Positions 9,312 to 17,692 of a stretch of 33,866 bases of DNA are shown here, piece by piece. The DNA lies in the NCBI GenBank assembly GCA_905205065.1, contig CAJLCI010000027.1:1-33866 (forward strand), read 5' to 3'. The DNA is from an uncultured Eubacteriales bacterium. GTDB lineage: Bacteria; Bacillota; Clostridia; Oscillospirales; CAG-272. The notes beneath the pieces were generated by a model that saw nothing but the letters and a program-made list of their open reading frames with translations, did no database searches and was not told where the DNA came from. Made by a program: the position numbers and the translations under genes. Each line of letters begins with the position of its first letter. The stretch's first letter is position 1.

Positions 9312-9627
9312 TTTAATTATAGCTAAAAGTGAGATGCCGCCGTCTGTAAGACGTTCGATTGTAAAGGTGTTTGCTTCTTCCGACGGCGGGTTTTACTCAC
9401 TTCTTCCGGCGGTGGATTATTCCGCCGCAGCGCTTGATGAAGGGGTTTTGTCTCTTATTGAAGTGCTGTATATAAAAATATGTCTGTTTAGATGAGTTTT
9501 CATAACAGACGGGTGATTTTGATTTAGTTATATTGTTATGCCGTCTCTGCCGGCATAGAGATTAGGGTGAAAATTTAGGTTGGATTATTTGCAATTATTT
9601 TTCACGCCGGAAAGGCATGGTATTTAA
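9312..9627. other. Palindrome-rich intergenic element within the decarboxylase operon
   Basis: The 316-bp gap between the beta subunit and the pyruvate-type carboxyltransferase is more GC-rich and palindromic than other gaps here. It starts with a 21-bp sequence (9318-9338) repeated exactly at 16829-16849. AAGTGAG (9327-9333) and CCGCCGTC (9337-9344) pair with GACGGCGG (9382-9389) and CTCACTT (9396-9402). A second hairpin CGGCGG/CCGCCG lies at about 9407-9426 and a third, TATGCCG/CGGCATA, at 9537-9557. None is followed by a convincing T run, so I read it as a dispersed repeat rather than a terminator. Confidence 0.5.
9318..9338 (+). repeat. 21-bp dispersed repeat, copy 1
   Basis: Identical over 21 bp to 16829-16849; the core is AGCTAAAAGTGAGATGCC. 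Both copies lie just downstream of a gene on the same strand and open a palindromic stretch. Confidence 0.7.
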
Positions 9628-11031
9628 ATGTCAGAAAAACGAAAGATAAAAATTTGTGAGACTGCGCTGCGTGATGCGCATCAGTCTTTGATCGCTACAA
9701 GAATGAGAACCGAAGAGATGCTTCCAATACTTGAAACGATGGACAATGCCGGTTATTATTCGCTGGAAGCGTGGGGAGGGGCAACGTTTGACGCTTGTCT
9801 CCGATTTCTCGGAGAGGATCCGTGGAAGCGTCTGCGTGTTCTGCGTGAACATGTAAAAAAGACAAAGCTTCAGATGCTTTTCCGAGGACAGAATATTCTC
9901 GGATATCGTAATTATGCAGATGATGTTGTGGAGTATTTTGTTCAAAAATCAATTGCCAACGGAATTGATATAATCAGAATATTCGATGCATTGAACGATC
10001 CTCGCAACCTTAAAACCGCAATTGATGCGACGAAGCGCGAAGGCGGTCATGTCCAGGTGGCTATTTCCTATACTACAAGTCCGGTTCATACAAGCGATGC
10101 TTTTGCTGAATATGCACGGCAGATTTCAGAAATGGGAGCCGATTCAATTTGTATAAAAGATATGGCAGGGCTTCTCGGACCGTATCAGGCTGAACAGCTT
10201 GTGAAGGCAATTAAGGCCAAGACCGGACTTCCGCTTGAGCTGCACACTCACTATACCGCTGGGCTTGCTTCAATGACTCTTATCAAAGCAGTAGAGGCGG
10301 GAGTGGATATAGTTGATACAGCTATATCGCCGCTGGCGCTTGGAACAAGTCAGCCTTCAACTGAGGCGACAGTTGCCGCTCTGGCGGGTTCCGATTACGA
10401 TACAGGGCTTTCTCTGGACAAATTAGAGCCGATACGCTCGCATTTTGAAAAACTTCGTGAAAAGTATATAAAGAACGGAAAGCTTGATCCGACAGTGCTT
10501 CGTGTTGATGTAAATGCTCTTCGGTATCAGGTGCCGGGCGGTATGCTTTCAAATCTTGTTTCTCAGCTGAAGAATGCAGGACAGCTTGAGATGCTTGACG
10601 CTGTTCTTGAAGAGGTACCGCGTGTTCGCCGGGATGCCGGTTATCCTCCTCTTGTAACGCCTACATCTCAGATTATCGGAACACAGGCCGTATTTAATGT
10701 TCTTAGCGGAGAACGTTATAAGATGGTATCCAAAGAGTTCGTAGGTATTATTGCGGGAGAGTACGGAAAAACTCCGGCTGAGATTGATCCGGAATTCAGT
10801 AAAAAAATTCTTGGAAACCGGAAACCGATTACATGCAGACCTGCCGATATGCTTCAACCGGAGCTTGACAGGCTCCGCGGTGAAATTTCTTCTTATATAG
10901 AACAGGACGAGGATGTTCTTTCTTACGCGCTGTTTGGATCTGTGGCTGTCGATTTTTTCAAACGCCGGCAGTCGAAAAAATATCGTGTGGATGATAATGC
11001 GGACAGAAAGAACGGGGTCCATACAGTCTGA
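9628..11031 (+). CDS. Pyruvate/oxaloacetate carboxyltransferase (OadA/PycB/5S type) without biotin domain
   Basis: A 467-residue TIM-barrel carboxyltransferase. DAHQS with the metal aspartate at residue 16, the lysine in CIKDMAG at residue 177 (carboxylated in this family) and the metal histidines HTH at residues 206-208 are all present, so the active site looks complete. It transfers CO2 between oxaloacetate/pyruvate and carrier biotin. Klebsiella-type OadA carries a C-terminal biotinyl domain; here the protein stops after the PYC/OADA region, which fits the separate carrier at 7706. Transcarboxylase 5S subunits have the same layout. GGAAAGG lies 12 nt before the ATG. A terminator follows, closing the operon. 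Confidence 0.93.
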   Translation: MSEKRKIKICETALRDAHQSLIATRMRTEEMLPILETMDNAGYYSLEAWGGATFDACLRFLGEDPWKRLRVLREHVKKTKLQMLFRGQNILGYRNYADDVVEYFVQKSIANGIDIIRIFDALNDPRNLKTAIDATKREGGHVQVAISYTTSPVHTSDAFAEYARQISEMGADSICIKDMAGLLGPYQAEQLVKAIKAKTGLPLELHTHYTAGLASMTLIKAVEAGVDIVDTAISPLALGTSQPSTEATVAALAGSDYDTGLSLDKLEPIRSHFEKLREKYIKNGKLDPTVLRVDVNALRYQVPGGMLSNLVSQLKNAGQLEMLDAVLEEVPRVRRDAGYPPLVTPTSQIIGTQAVFNVLSGERYKMVSKEFVGIIAGEYGKTPAEIDPEFSKKILGNRKPITCRPADMLQPELDRLRGEISSYIEQDEDVLSYALFGSVAVDFFKRRQSKKYRVDDNADRKNGVHTV

Positions 11032-11067
11032 TACATTTTACGGTGAATTTCGGTCTATATATAATCC

Positions 11068-11103
11068 GGCGGTATCGCAGAAATGCTGTACCGCCGCTTT
11101 TTT
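11068..11103 (+). terminator. Intrinsic terminator closing the decarboxylase operon
   Basis: Stem GGCGGTA (11068-11074)/TACCGCC (11089-11095), with a small inner CAG/CTG pairing, followed by GC and six T. Confidence 0.8.
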
Positions 11104-11156
11104 GTCCGGATTTACATAAAAATATGCTGGATAATTAAGCAATGTAAAAAAAAATG

Positions 11157-11185
11157 TTTACATTATTCGGAATATGTGTTATAAT
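11157..11185 (+). promoter_or_regulatory. Sigma-A-like promoter
   Basis: TTTACA (11157-11162), 17-bp spacer, TATAAT (11180-11185), upstream of the nucleotidyltransferase gene. Confidence 0.7.
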
Positions 11186-11359
11186 GTGTGAAAATGTTTA
11201 GCCTTATTTTCGAGATGGTTTTACTTAAAGATGATGAAACGTATACTTAAAGGTAATTTATATGAGGCGCTGATATTTTTGTATATACGCGGTATTGAGT
11301 TGTCAGGGATGTTTTTTTCTGTCAATGCACCGCTGATTTGAAAGGAAGGATCATTAATA

Positions 11360-12100
11360 GTGAAAGCGATTATCATGGCGGGCGGAAAAGGAACACGTCT
11401 TTATGACAGTGAAAATCCGAGTCCGAAAGTCTTAAGAAAAGCATGCGGACGTCCGTTGATTTCGTATGTGTTTGATTCCATAAATTTTATTGACGAAAGA
11501 GATATTACGGTTGTGGTCGGCTTTATGGCGGACGCTGTAAAAGAGGCTTTTCCAAATAAAAATTATGCTTTGCAGGGTTCGGACGGTTACGGAACCGGCT
11601 ATGCTGTAAAATGTGCCATTGAACAGTTCGGACTGGAGAATTATAAAGGAGATATTGTAATTCTCAGCGGAGATGTTCCGTGTATCAAAAGGTCAACTGT
11701 GGAGGCTCTGTGCAGTCAGCATCAGAGAGAAGGAAACTCGTGTACGCTTCTTTCGTGTGTGAGCGAACAAAGACTTCCTTTCGGAAGGATTATAAGGGAT
11801 TCCAAAGGAAAAGTTTCAGCGATTAGAGAACATAAGGACTGTACGCCTGAGGAGCGTGAGATAAAAGAATTGAATGTGGGACTTTATGTTTTTGACTCTA
11901 AAAAGCTTACGGAAGCTTTAGGCAAAATCAATTCAAACAATGCTGCCGGCGAGTACTATCTTACCGACGTACCTAAAATTATGCTTGATTCGGATGAGAA
12001 AGTCGGGGCATATCAGACTGACGATGAAAGTGAACTATGGGGTGTCAACACGGTTGACGATCTGCGCGCAGTTGAAGAGATTCTCCGCAGGACGAAATGA
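11360..12100 (+). CDS. Stand-alone sugar-phosphate nucleotidyltransferase (GlmU N-terminal-like)
   Basis: A 246-residue Rossmann-like NTP transferase. The signature MAGGKGTRL at residues 6-14, the lysine in SPKVL, GYGTGYAVKCAI and the metal-binding ILSGDVP match the uridylyltransferase half of GlmU. The C-terminal left-handed beta-helix acetyltransferase of GlmU is absent, so this is a single-domain form. It probably makes a UDP-sugar or another nucleotide-sugar for wall or capsule, but the sugar cannot be assigned. The start is GTG 11360, with AAAGGAAGGA ending 9 nt before it. The DivIVA-like gene follows in the same direction after 66 bp. Confidence 0.85.
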   Translation: MKAIIMAGGKGTRLYDSENPSPKVLRKACGRPLISYVFDSINFIDERDITVVVGFMADAVKEAFPNKNYALQGSDGYGTGYAVKCAIEQFGLENYKGDIVILSGDVPCIKRSTVEALCSQHQREGNSCTLLSCVSEQRLPFGRIIRDSKGKVSAIREHKDCTPEEREIKELNVGLYVFDSKKLTEALGKINSNNAAGEYYLTDVPKIMLDSDEKVGAYQTDDESELWGVNTVDDLRAVEEILRRTK

Positions 12101-12166
12101 CGATAATAATTCTGCTTTAAAAGTCTGAAAATGAAAATTGAATAATTGTTTTAAAGGACGATATTG

Positions 12167-13207
12167 ATGAGTCAGAAAATAAATAATCCCTCATTTCGAA
12201 CGTCTGTTCGGGGATATAACAAAGATGATATAAATAAATATATAAAAGAGCTCAACGGAAATTTTGTTTTTGCGACGCGTGATTATGAGGATAAGATTCG
12301 TGCTCTTAAGTCGGACGTTTCAGAGAAGGAACAGATAATAGCAAAGCTGCAGAAGGAATTGTCAGATTGCAGAAATGAGCTTGCGGAGGCGGTATCCGCT
12401 AAACAGAAAATACCGTCGGAAAGCAACACGGAAAAGTCAGGAAAAAATGATAGATTCTCAGAGTCCGAAGCTCTTATTTCAGCGCTCAGGGAGAGATGTG
12501 AGGATATGCTTGGCAGGCTTAAAACCTTGGGTGATGAAAAAATTAAGGCCGAGGTCAGAGCATCCGAGGCAGAGACGAGAGTAAGAGAACTTGAAGCAAA
12601 ACTGATGTCCGATTCGGAGATTCAAAAGCCGTCAGAGGACGATGATCTTGTACATAAGGCTGAAATGTACGATAAAATATCAGCTCAGATTGGCAGGATA
12701 ATGATTGATGCCAGAGAGAATTCGGATATAATTATTTCTGATGCCCAAAAGCAGGCGGAGAAGATACATGAAGATTCCGAAGAAGTTCTGCGCCGCGCGG
12801 ATGCGGAAGCTAAACTTATTAAAGCTGAAGCCGAAAATGAGCTTCGCAGATGCCGCAAAAATGCGGAGGAGTATCTTCGCAGTCTGAGCGGAACGTTTGC
12901 TTCGGTTTCTGCGAGTGTTGCAAAGCAGGTTGGTACTAAGTACGGCGAGCTTGTTTCATTAATATGCGTTCAGCTTCACGATGCGGCGGAAAAGGCCGCG
13001 CGTCAGTCTGACGAGCTTTCTGAGGTTCTTATGAGGGATTGTTCATCGGAACTTGAAACTGCGGTAAAAAAAGCGATTGTTGAAATTACAGATAATATTG
13101 ACTATAATAAATGCGGGAAACCGAAATCCGGAGATATCCGCGATTGTCATGATGTTCAGTCCGAAGCAATAAACGATATTTCTTTGGACTTTGGCGCGGC
13201 TGATTGA
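12167..13207 (+). CDS. DivIVA-like coiled-coil protein
   Basis: A 346-residue protein. Residues 10-30 (FRTSVRGYNKDDINKYIKEL) match the N-terminal DivIVA/GpsB motif that binds curved membrane, followed by a long coiled coil (about 40-150) and a second Ala/Glu-rich helical section (about 170-240) with repeated EAEA patterns. The C-terminal 100 residues are less regular. DivIVA-family proteins mark poles and division sites and recruit wall or chromosome partners. The protein is longer than typical DivIVA (about 160-230) and is not part of a ylm/sep operon here, so a general scaffold role is safer than classical DivIVA. ATG 12167 has AAAGGA 8 nt upstream; TTG 12164 is an alternative. Confidence 0.75.
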   Translation: MSQKINNPSFRTSVRGYNKDDINKYIKELNGNFVFATRDYEDKIRALKSDVSEKEQIIAKLQKELSDCRNELAEAVSAKQKIPSESNTEKSGKNDRFSESEALISALRERCEDMLGRLKTLGDEKIKAEVRASEAETRVRELEAKLMSDSEIQKPSEDDDLVHKAEMYDKISAQIGRIMIDARENSDIIISDAQKQAEKIHEDSEEVLRRADAEAKLIKAEAENELRRCRKNAEEYLRSLSGTFASVSASVAKQVGTKYGELVSLICVQLHDAAEKAARQSDELSEVLMRDCSSELETAVKKAIVEITDNIDYNKCGKPKSGDIRDCHDVQSEAINDISLDFGAAD

Positions 13208-13227
13208 GGTTATTTGAATATTTATCG

Positions 13228-13270
13228 GGAGACACTGCATAATTATCTGCGGTGTCTCCGGAGCTTTTCT
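13228..13270 (+). terminator. Probable intrinsic terminator after the DivIVA-like gene
   Basis: An 11-bp stem, GGAGACACTGC pairing with GCGGTGTCTCC through one G-U, encloses a 10-nt loop and is followed by a T-rich stretch (CTTTTCTT). Confidence 0.6.
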
Positions 13271-13277
13271 TACGCAT

Positions 13278-13306
13278 TTGGTAAAATATTACTGTCGCGG
13301 TATTAG
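13278..13306 (+). promoter_or_regulatory. Possible promoter of the XRE regulator gene
   Basis: TTGGTA (13278-13283), 17-bp spacer, TATTAG (13301-13306), 43 bp before the preferred GTG start. Confidence 0.4.
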
Positions 13307-13348
13307 AAAATAAAATAGCTGCAGCTTAAGATGGGAGGACGGTCTGAA

Positions 13349-14245
13349 GTGACGCTCGGTGAGAGAATAAGATTGGCAAGAAAAAGCGCCGGAATAACGC
13401 AGACAGAACTTGCCGGAAACTTTATTACAAGAAATATGCTTTCTAAAATTGAAAATGACTCTGTGTACCCGTCTCTTCAGACGCTGTTGTATATATCAGA
13501 ACGCTTGAGGATACCTGTCGGAGAGTTTTTTACTGATGATGATTCTAATTCGGCTGAGCTTAGATTCCGAGAGAGTGAAATACGCCGTCTTTTTCTTGAA
13601 GGCGACAGTGATTTGTGTATCGAGTTTTGTGAGAAATATTCGGAAGCCGTGTCTGATGAAATGAATCTTATTCGCTCTGTCGTTTATCTGCGCAGAGGAG
13701 AATACAATTATCAAAATGATAAAATTGACTGCGCGTATAAGGATTTTAAAAGCTCGCTTTTTTATTCCGCAAGAACAGCTTATGTATCTGCCGATGCCGT
13801 AAGACATGCAAAAATTATGATCGATGAAATTGAAAGAATCAAGCCGTTTCCGAACGGTCTTGGTACGGCAGAGGGAAGCTTAAACGGAATTATACCGCTG
13901 CAGAATTCATTTGAACAAATTTTTGCCGAGCGCGTAATCGAGCGGACTATTTCGGAAAGAAATTTTGCTGCCGCTGAAAAGATGATAAATGATATTCTTC
14001 CTGAGGGCAGCATATATAAAAAAAAGATGTGTGCTCTTCTGGAGGCAGAAAGCGGAGATACGAAAAGCGCGGCAGTACATCTGCGTGAGCTTGCCGAGGA
14101 TGATTCTATATGTGCTGCCGAACGATATATCATCTGGGGTCATCTTGAACAGCTTTATGCTTACATGCTCGACTATGACGAGGCGTATTTGTGCGCAAGA
14201 ACACGGTCAGACTTACTCGGATATCTTCGAAAAAAAGACAAGTGA
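13349..14245 (+). CDS. XRE-family transcriptional regulator with TPR-like C-terminal domain
   Basis: A 298-residue protein. Residues 3-60 form a Cro/CI-type helix-turn-helix (LGERIRLARKSAGITQTELA, then MLSKIEND and PSLQTLLYISERLRIPVGEFF). The rest is a set of amphipathic helices with tetratricopeptide-like character, as in peptide- or ligand-sensing regulators of the RRNPP/Rgg-like group; that comparison is an inference from architecture. The start GTG 13349 lies 10 nt after GGGAGG; the ATG at 13331 overlaps the ribosome site region and is less likely. The gene precedes the ABC/DUF1854 module on the same strand, 96 bp from the first transporter, so it may control that module. Confidence 0.8.
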   Translation: MTLGERIRLARKSAGITQTELAGNFITRNMLSKIENDSVYPSLQTLLYISERLRIPVGEFFTDDDSNSAELRFRESEIRRLFLEGDSDLCIEFCEKYSEAVSDEMNLIRSVVYLRRGEYNYQNDKIDCAYKDFKSSLFYSARTAYVSADAVRHAKIMIDEIERIKPFPNGLGTAEGSLNGIIPLQNSFEQIFAERVIERTISERNFAAAEKMINDILPEGSIYKKKMCALLEAESGDTKSAAVHLRELAEDDSICAAERYIIWGHLEQLYAYMLDYDEAYLCARTRSDLLGYLRKKDK

Positions 14246-14263
14246 ATTTTATTTACAGTATTA

Positions 14264-14294
14264 TTGACAGAGATAACCGATATTTAAGTATATT
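14264..14294 (+). promoter_or_regulatory. Possible promoter before the first ABC transporter
   Basis: TTGACA (14264-14269) is followed, at a long 19-bp spacing, by TATATT (14289-14294). The suboptimal spacing would suit activator control, but this is inference. Confidence 0.3.
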
Positions 14295-14341
14295 AATATA
14301 TTTGATACGATAAAAGCTTTTGTGAAGGGAGGTTGTCTGAC

Positions 14342-16717
14342 ATGGAAAATAGTATGTCGAAGAAAGAACCGGTAATAAGCGATGATCTTTTGAAGCTTTT
14401 GACGCATCATGAAATTTCACCTAATAAGGTAATCTTTTCTGCAAGGCTTGACAGGAACCGAGACGGAGTATATCTTGAAAATTATATACTTTTTACTGAA
14501 GAAAAGGTTTATTTGATAGGATATATAACTGAGATAGAAAAAAGACTTATCAAGCGCGCTTCTGATTGGTTTGGACGTATATACGGCAATATTTTCGGAT
14601 CTCGTTCCGGCGAAGCGGTTTGCCGGATTAATGAAATTTCGTTTTATGAATATGATTTTGACGAGATAGACGAGCTCCGTGCCGAAGAAATGATTTCAGG
14701 ATTTTGTCTTACTGCCCGTCGTAAAAACTCAGAGAACGGAACAGATGATAATTATTTTATTTTAAGCTATCTTACATGCGGCGCAAGGGAAGCTGCGGAA
14801 TCGGCGGCGCGTGCATTTAACGCTTATAAAACGATGGGAGAACTTCCGCCCTTGGAATTTGCATTTGATGACTTGGGAGACGGTAAGTGCCCGCGGTGCG
14901 GCAGAACGCTCAGCCGAAGACCTGAACAGGATATAGCCGTATGTCCCAAATGCAGCAGGGCATCTAATGTTGTAATGCGCTTTTTGTCTTTTTTGGGAAA
15001 ATACCGTTATAAGGTAATAGCGATAGCCTTGTGTTTGTTTGCAAGTGCCGGCCTTTCCGTAATTACGCCGTATGTAAGTACCGGATTTTACTACGATAAG
15101 GTATTGACTTTGGGAGGCGAATTTTACGGTAATCTTTTTCTTGTAGTTGTTCTACTGGTTTCAACCCGTTTACTTACTCAGCTTGTTGAAATTGTCAACG
15201 GTATTGTCAGTACAAGGGTAGCCGCTGATATTATATATGACCTTAAGAAAACAATTTTTTCCGCGTTTGAAAGACTTTCGGTTTCCTTTTTTACGGGGAG
15301 ACAAACCGGAGGATTGATGCAGCAGGTCGACGGAGACTCAAACACGATTTACTGGCTTTTCTGTGAGGGATTTCCGTATTTTTGCATCAATGTTATAGAG
15401 GTTGTGGCTATTTTTTTTATAATGCTTACCATAAATGTTCGTCTTACATTGTTGTCGGTTATTACAATTCCTGTAGTTATTATATGCTGGAAGCTGATAT
15501 ATTCACGCATAAAGTCCTATAATGCGAAAAGTTTTACCGCGGCGCGGACGCTCAGGGCTCTTATAAGTGATCTTCTTACCGGAATGAGAGTTGTAAAAAC
15601 GTTTGCAAAGGAGGAAGAAGAGGGAAAGCGATTTGAAGTCCGCAGCAAAGATCAGGCGGACGCGGAATACAATGCGTCTTCTTTCTGGCAAAAGACTTTT
15701 CCGCTTTCTTATATTCTTTTATACGCAAGTAATATTTCAGCTCTTGGTTTAGGCGGCTGGTCGGTAATACGCGGAGAAATGACATATGGAAGTTTTTTCA
15801 CATTTATAACGTACATAAATTTTCTATATAATCCGATGTTCTATTTCTTCAACGTTTTAAGCGCTTTCTCCGATTCCGTAAATGCGATGCGCAGAATGAT
15901 GGAAATTATGGATGCCGAACCGGATGTTGTTGAGGACGAGAATCCTGTTAGTATGCCTGAGATAAAAGGTGAAGTCAGCTTTGAGGATGTGAGCTTCGCT
16001 TATGTCGGAAGCAGGAAGGTTCTGGAAAATATATCGTTTCATGTAAATCCGGGAGAGACACTTGGAATTGTAGGACATACGGGAGCGGGAAAAAGTACAA
16101 TTGCAAATCTTCTTATAAGACTATACGATCCGGTTTCCGGGCGAATTACAATAGACGGTACCCCGACAAGGGAAATCGCTCTGAGCGATCTCAGAAGAGG
16201 TGTGTCAATTGTTTCTCAGGAGACATATCTTTTTGTCGGATCTATATATGATAATATAGCATACGCAAGACCTGATGCAAGCCGCGGCGAGGTTGTCAGC
16301 GCAGCAAAAATAGCCGGCGCGCATGATTTCATTATGAAATTGCCTGATGCATATCAGACACGTGTCGGTCATGGTTATATGGAGCTTTCAGGAGGAGAAC
16401 GGCAAAGGGTGTCGATTGCAAGGGCGATATTGAGGAATCCCAAAATTCTGATTTTGGACGAAGCGACTGCCGCAATGGATACTCAGACCGAAAGAATGAT
16501 ACAGGCCGCTCTTGAAAAGCTTTCTTATGGGCGTACGACAATAATAATTGCTCACCGGTTGTCAACCCTTCGGAATGCTGATAAAATAATTGTAATTGAC
16601 GGAGGAAAAATTCCGGAAAGCGGAACCCATGAAGAACTTATACGTATGAACGGAATATATTACAAGCTTTATAAATACCAGCTTGATGCTCTTAAAAATA
16701 TTGGAATCGAAGAGTAA
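14342..16717 (+). CDS. ABC exporter half-transporter with N-terminal extra domain and zinc ribbon
   Basis: A 791-residue fusion of permease and ATPase. Residues 1-180 form an extra beta-rich domain (YLENYILFTEEKVYLIG), possibly PH-like. A zinc ribbon follows (CPRC at 183-186, CPKC at 201-204). A six-helix ABC exporter membrane domain spans about 215-510, and the nucleotide-binding domain has Walker A GHTGAGKS (578-585), signature LSGGERQR (682-689), Walker B ILILDE ending at 706-707 and the switch histidine at 738. All catalytic residues are intact. Ordinary exporters of this type have about 580 residues, so the first 200 are additional. ATG 14342 lies 9 nt after AGGGAGG. It is followed by a terminator, then the DUF1854 gene and a second transporter of the same layout; the two probably form a heterodimer. 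Confidence 0.9.
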   Translation: MENSMSKKEPVISDDLLKLLTHHEISPNKVIFSARLDRNRDGVYLENYILFTEEKVYLIGYITEIEKRLIKRASDWFGRIYGNIFGSRSGEAVCRINEISFYEYDFDEIDELRAEEMISGFCLTARRKNSENGTDDNYFILSYLTCGAREAAESAARAFNAYKTMGELPPLEFAFDDLGDGKCPRCGRTLSRRPEQDIAVCPKCSRASNVVMRFLSFLGKYRYKVIAIALCLFASAGLSVITPYVSTGFYYDKVLTLGGEFYGNLFLVVVLLVSTRLLTQLVEIVNGIVSTRVAADIIYDLKKTIFSAFERLSVSFFTGRQTGGLMQQVDGDSNTIYWLFCEGFPYFCINVIEVVAIFFIMLTINVRLTLLSVITIPVVIICWKLIYSRIKSYNAKSFTAARTLRALISDLLTGMRVVKTFAKEEEEGKRFEVRSKDQADAEYNASSFWQKTFPLSYILLYASNISALGLGGWSVIRGEMTYGSFFTFITYINFLYNPMFYFFNVLSAFSDSVNAMRRMMEIMDAEPDVVEDENPVSMPEIKGEVSFEDVSFAYVGSRKVLENISFHVNPGETLGIVGHTGAGKSTIANLLIRLYDPVSGRITIDGTPTREIALSDLRRGVSIVSQETYLFVGSIYDNIAYARPDASRGEVVSAAKIAGAHDFIMKLPDAYQTRVGHGYMELSGGERQRVSIARAILRNPKILILDEATAAMDTQTERMIQAALEKLSYGRTTIIIAHRLSTLRNADKIIVIDGGKIPESGTHEELIRMNGIYYKLYKYQLDALKNIGIEE

Positions 16718-16739
16718 AGCTTTGTGCTTGCCTGATTAC

Positions 16740-16808
16740 TGACAGCCGTTTATAATTGACTCAGTGACATTTTTCTCTTGTCAATGAGTCGTGCTGTCAT
16801 TATTTTTG
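16740..16808 (+). terminator. Probable intrinsic terminator after the first ABC transporter
   Basis: Nested pairing: TGACAGC (16740-16746) with GCTGTCA (16793-16799), and GACTCAGTGACA (16758-16769) with TGTCAATGAGTC (16779-16790, one mismatch). A T-rich tract (TTATTTTT) follows. Confidence 0.6.
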
Positions 16809-16828
16809 AGAAAGGAAGCCCTTGGGAA

Positions 16829-16849
16829 TATAGCTAAAAGTGAGATGCC
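16829..16849 (+). repeat. 21-bp dispersed repeat, copy 2
   Basis: Exact match over 21 bp to 9318-9338. It is followed by GC-rich pairing sequence (GCCTCCGCAGGCGG at about 16853-16866), then by the DUF1854 gene about 110 bp later. Confidence 0.7.
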
Positions 16850-16960
16850 TACCGCCTCCGCAGGCGGCAGATCCGCTCAATTTTCAGGTGGTGGTGGATA
16901 CACTGCCGTCGGAAAGTTGAAAGATACGGCTATGCCCCTATTAGAGGCAGTTTTAAAATA

Positions 16961-17581
16961 ATGAGTAATGAAAATGAATTAAAAGCGGTTAATGAAAATA
17001 ATTCCCTTGACTCTGCCGCTGATATTTTATATCTCAATGCTGATAATTCGGTTTTTGTAGAGTCGGGGGATTTTGTCGGTCTCAGACTTTCTGAAAGCGC
17101 CGCCGCGCACCTTGCCGCAAAGGCGGCGGAGGATTTTATCGCAGCGGAGGAAAATCCACCCGCAGCGGATGATTTTCTTTATTTTTCAAGAGTGTTATTT
17201 CACAGAGCGTTTCCTTTTGCCGCCCCGAACAGTTATGTTTCGGTTTTTGATACGGAAATGAAGGAAATCGGAATAATAAAGGAGCTTGATGAACTTGATG
17301 CTGAGCAGAAAAAACTTGTGAAGCGGGAAATTGAAAGAAAATATTATGCTCCTCGTATAAATAAGATTTATTCTATAAGTGAACGTCAGGGATTTTCAAT
17401 TTGGAAAATTGATACCGAAGCCGGAGTATTGGAGCTTACGCTTCGTGATAATTTCAAAAGTATAATACACGCAGGAGGAGACAGAATTTTTATTGCGGAC
17501 AATATTGGAAACCGATATGAAATTGAAAGCTTATCTGCCCTTGACCGTGCAAGCGTAAAAAAAATTGAAATATATTTGTAA
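16961..17581 (+). CDS. DUF1854-family protein
   Basis: A 206-residue soluble protein. The N-terminal 55 residues are acidic and low in structure. Residues about 80-206 resemble DUF1854: a FPFAAPNSYVSVFD segment, KEIGIIKELDELD, the basic REIERKYYAPRINKIYSI and a strand-rich end with ELTLRDNFKSIIHAGGDRIFIADNIGNRYEI. DUF1854 is known as a domain fused to, or encoded beside, ABC transporters and has been suggested to bind their ligand; in some proteobacteria such genes neighbour cyanophycin metabolism. Here it lies between two ABC half-transporters. No cyanophycin gene is visible in the window. GAGG is 13 nt from the ATG, so translation may be weak or coupled. Confidence 0.75.
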   Translation: MSNENELKAVNENNSLDSAADILYLNADNSVFVESGDFVGLRLSESAAAHLAAKAAEDFIAAEENPPAADDFLYFSRVLFHRAFPFAAPNSYVSVFDTEMKEIGIIKELDELDAEQKKLVKREIERKYYAPRINKIYSISERQGFSIWKIDTEAGVLELTLRDNFKSIIHAGGDRIFIADNIGNRYEIESLSALDRASVKKIEIYL

Positions 17582-17610
17582 TTATAATCGGCAATTCTAT
17601 TTAGTTTAAA

Positions 17611-17692
17611 GCTCTGTTATTAAGCGTTTGGTGGCAAATTATTTCATCTAAAAAATTAAGAGGAATCTGCCTCCTACAGAGCCGGGTTTTTT
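17611..17692 (+). terminator. Possible terminator after DUF1854
   Basis: GCTCTGT (17611-17617) can pair with ACAGAGC (17676-17682), with an inner GAGG/CCTC hairpin (17660-17673). CGGG and six T follow. The long intervening loop makes this weaker than the other terminators. Confidence 0.35.

Larger units (their letters stand above)
11032..11359. other. Intergenic region: terminator, promoter and leader
   Basis: The 328-bp gap contains an intrinsic terminator (11068-11103), a near-consensus promoter (11157-11185) and a leader of about 165 nt before the nucleotidyltransferase start. No riboswitch motif is recognised in the leader. Confidence 0.6.

Noticed and set aside
9292..9495. 67-codon frame after the beta subunit gene
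   Set aside because: It overlaps the palindromic repeat element and the end of the beta subunit gene, with no ribosome site.
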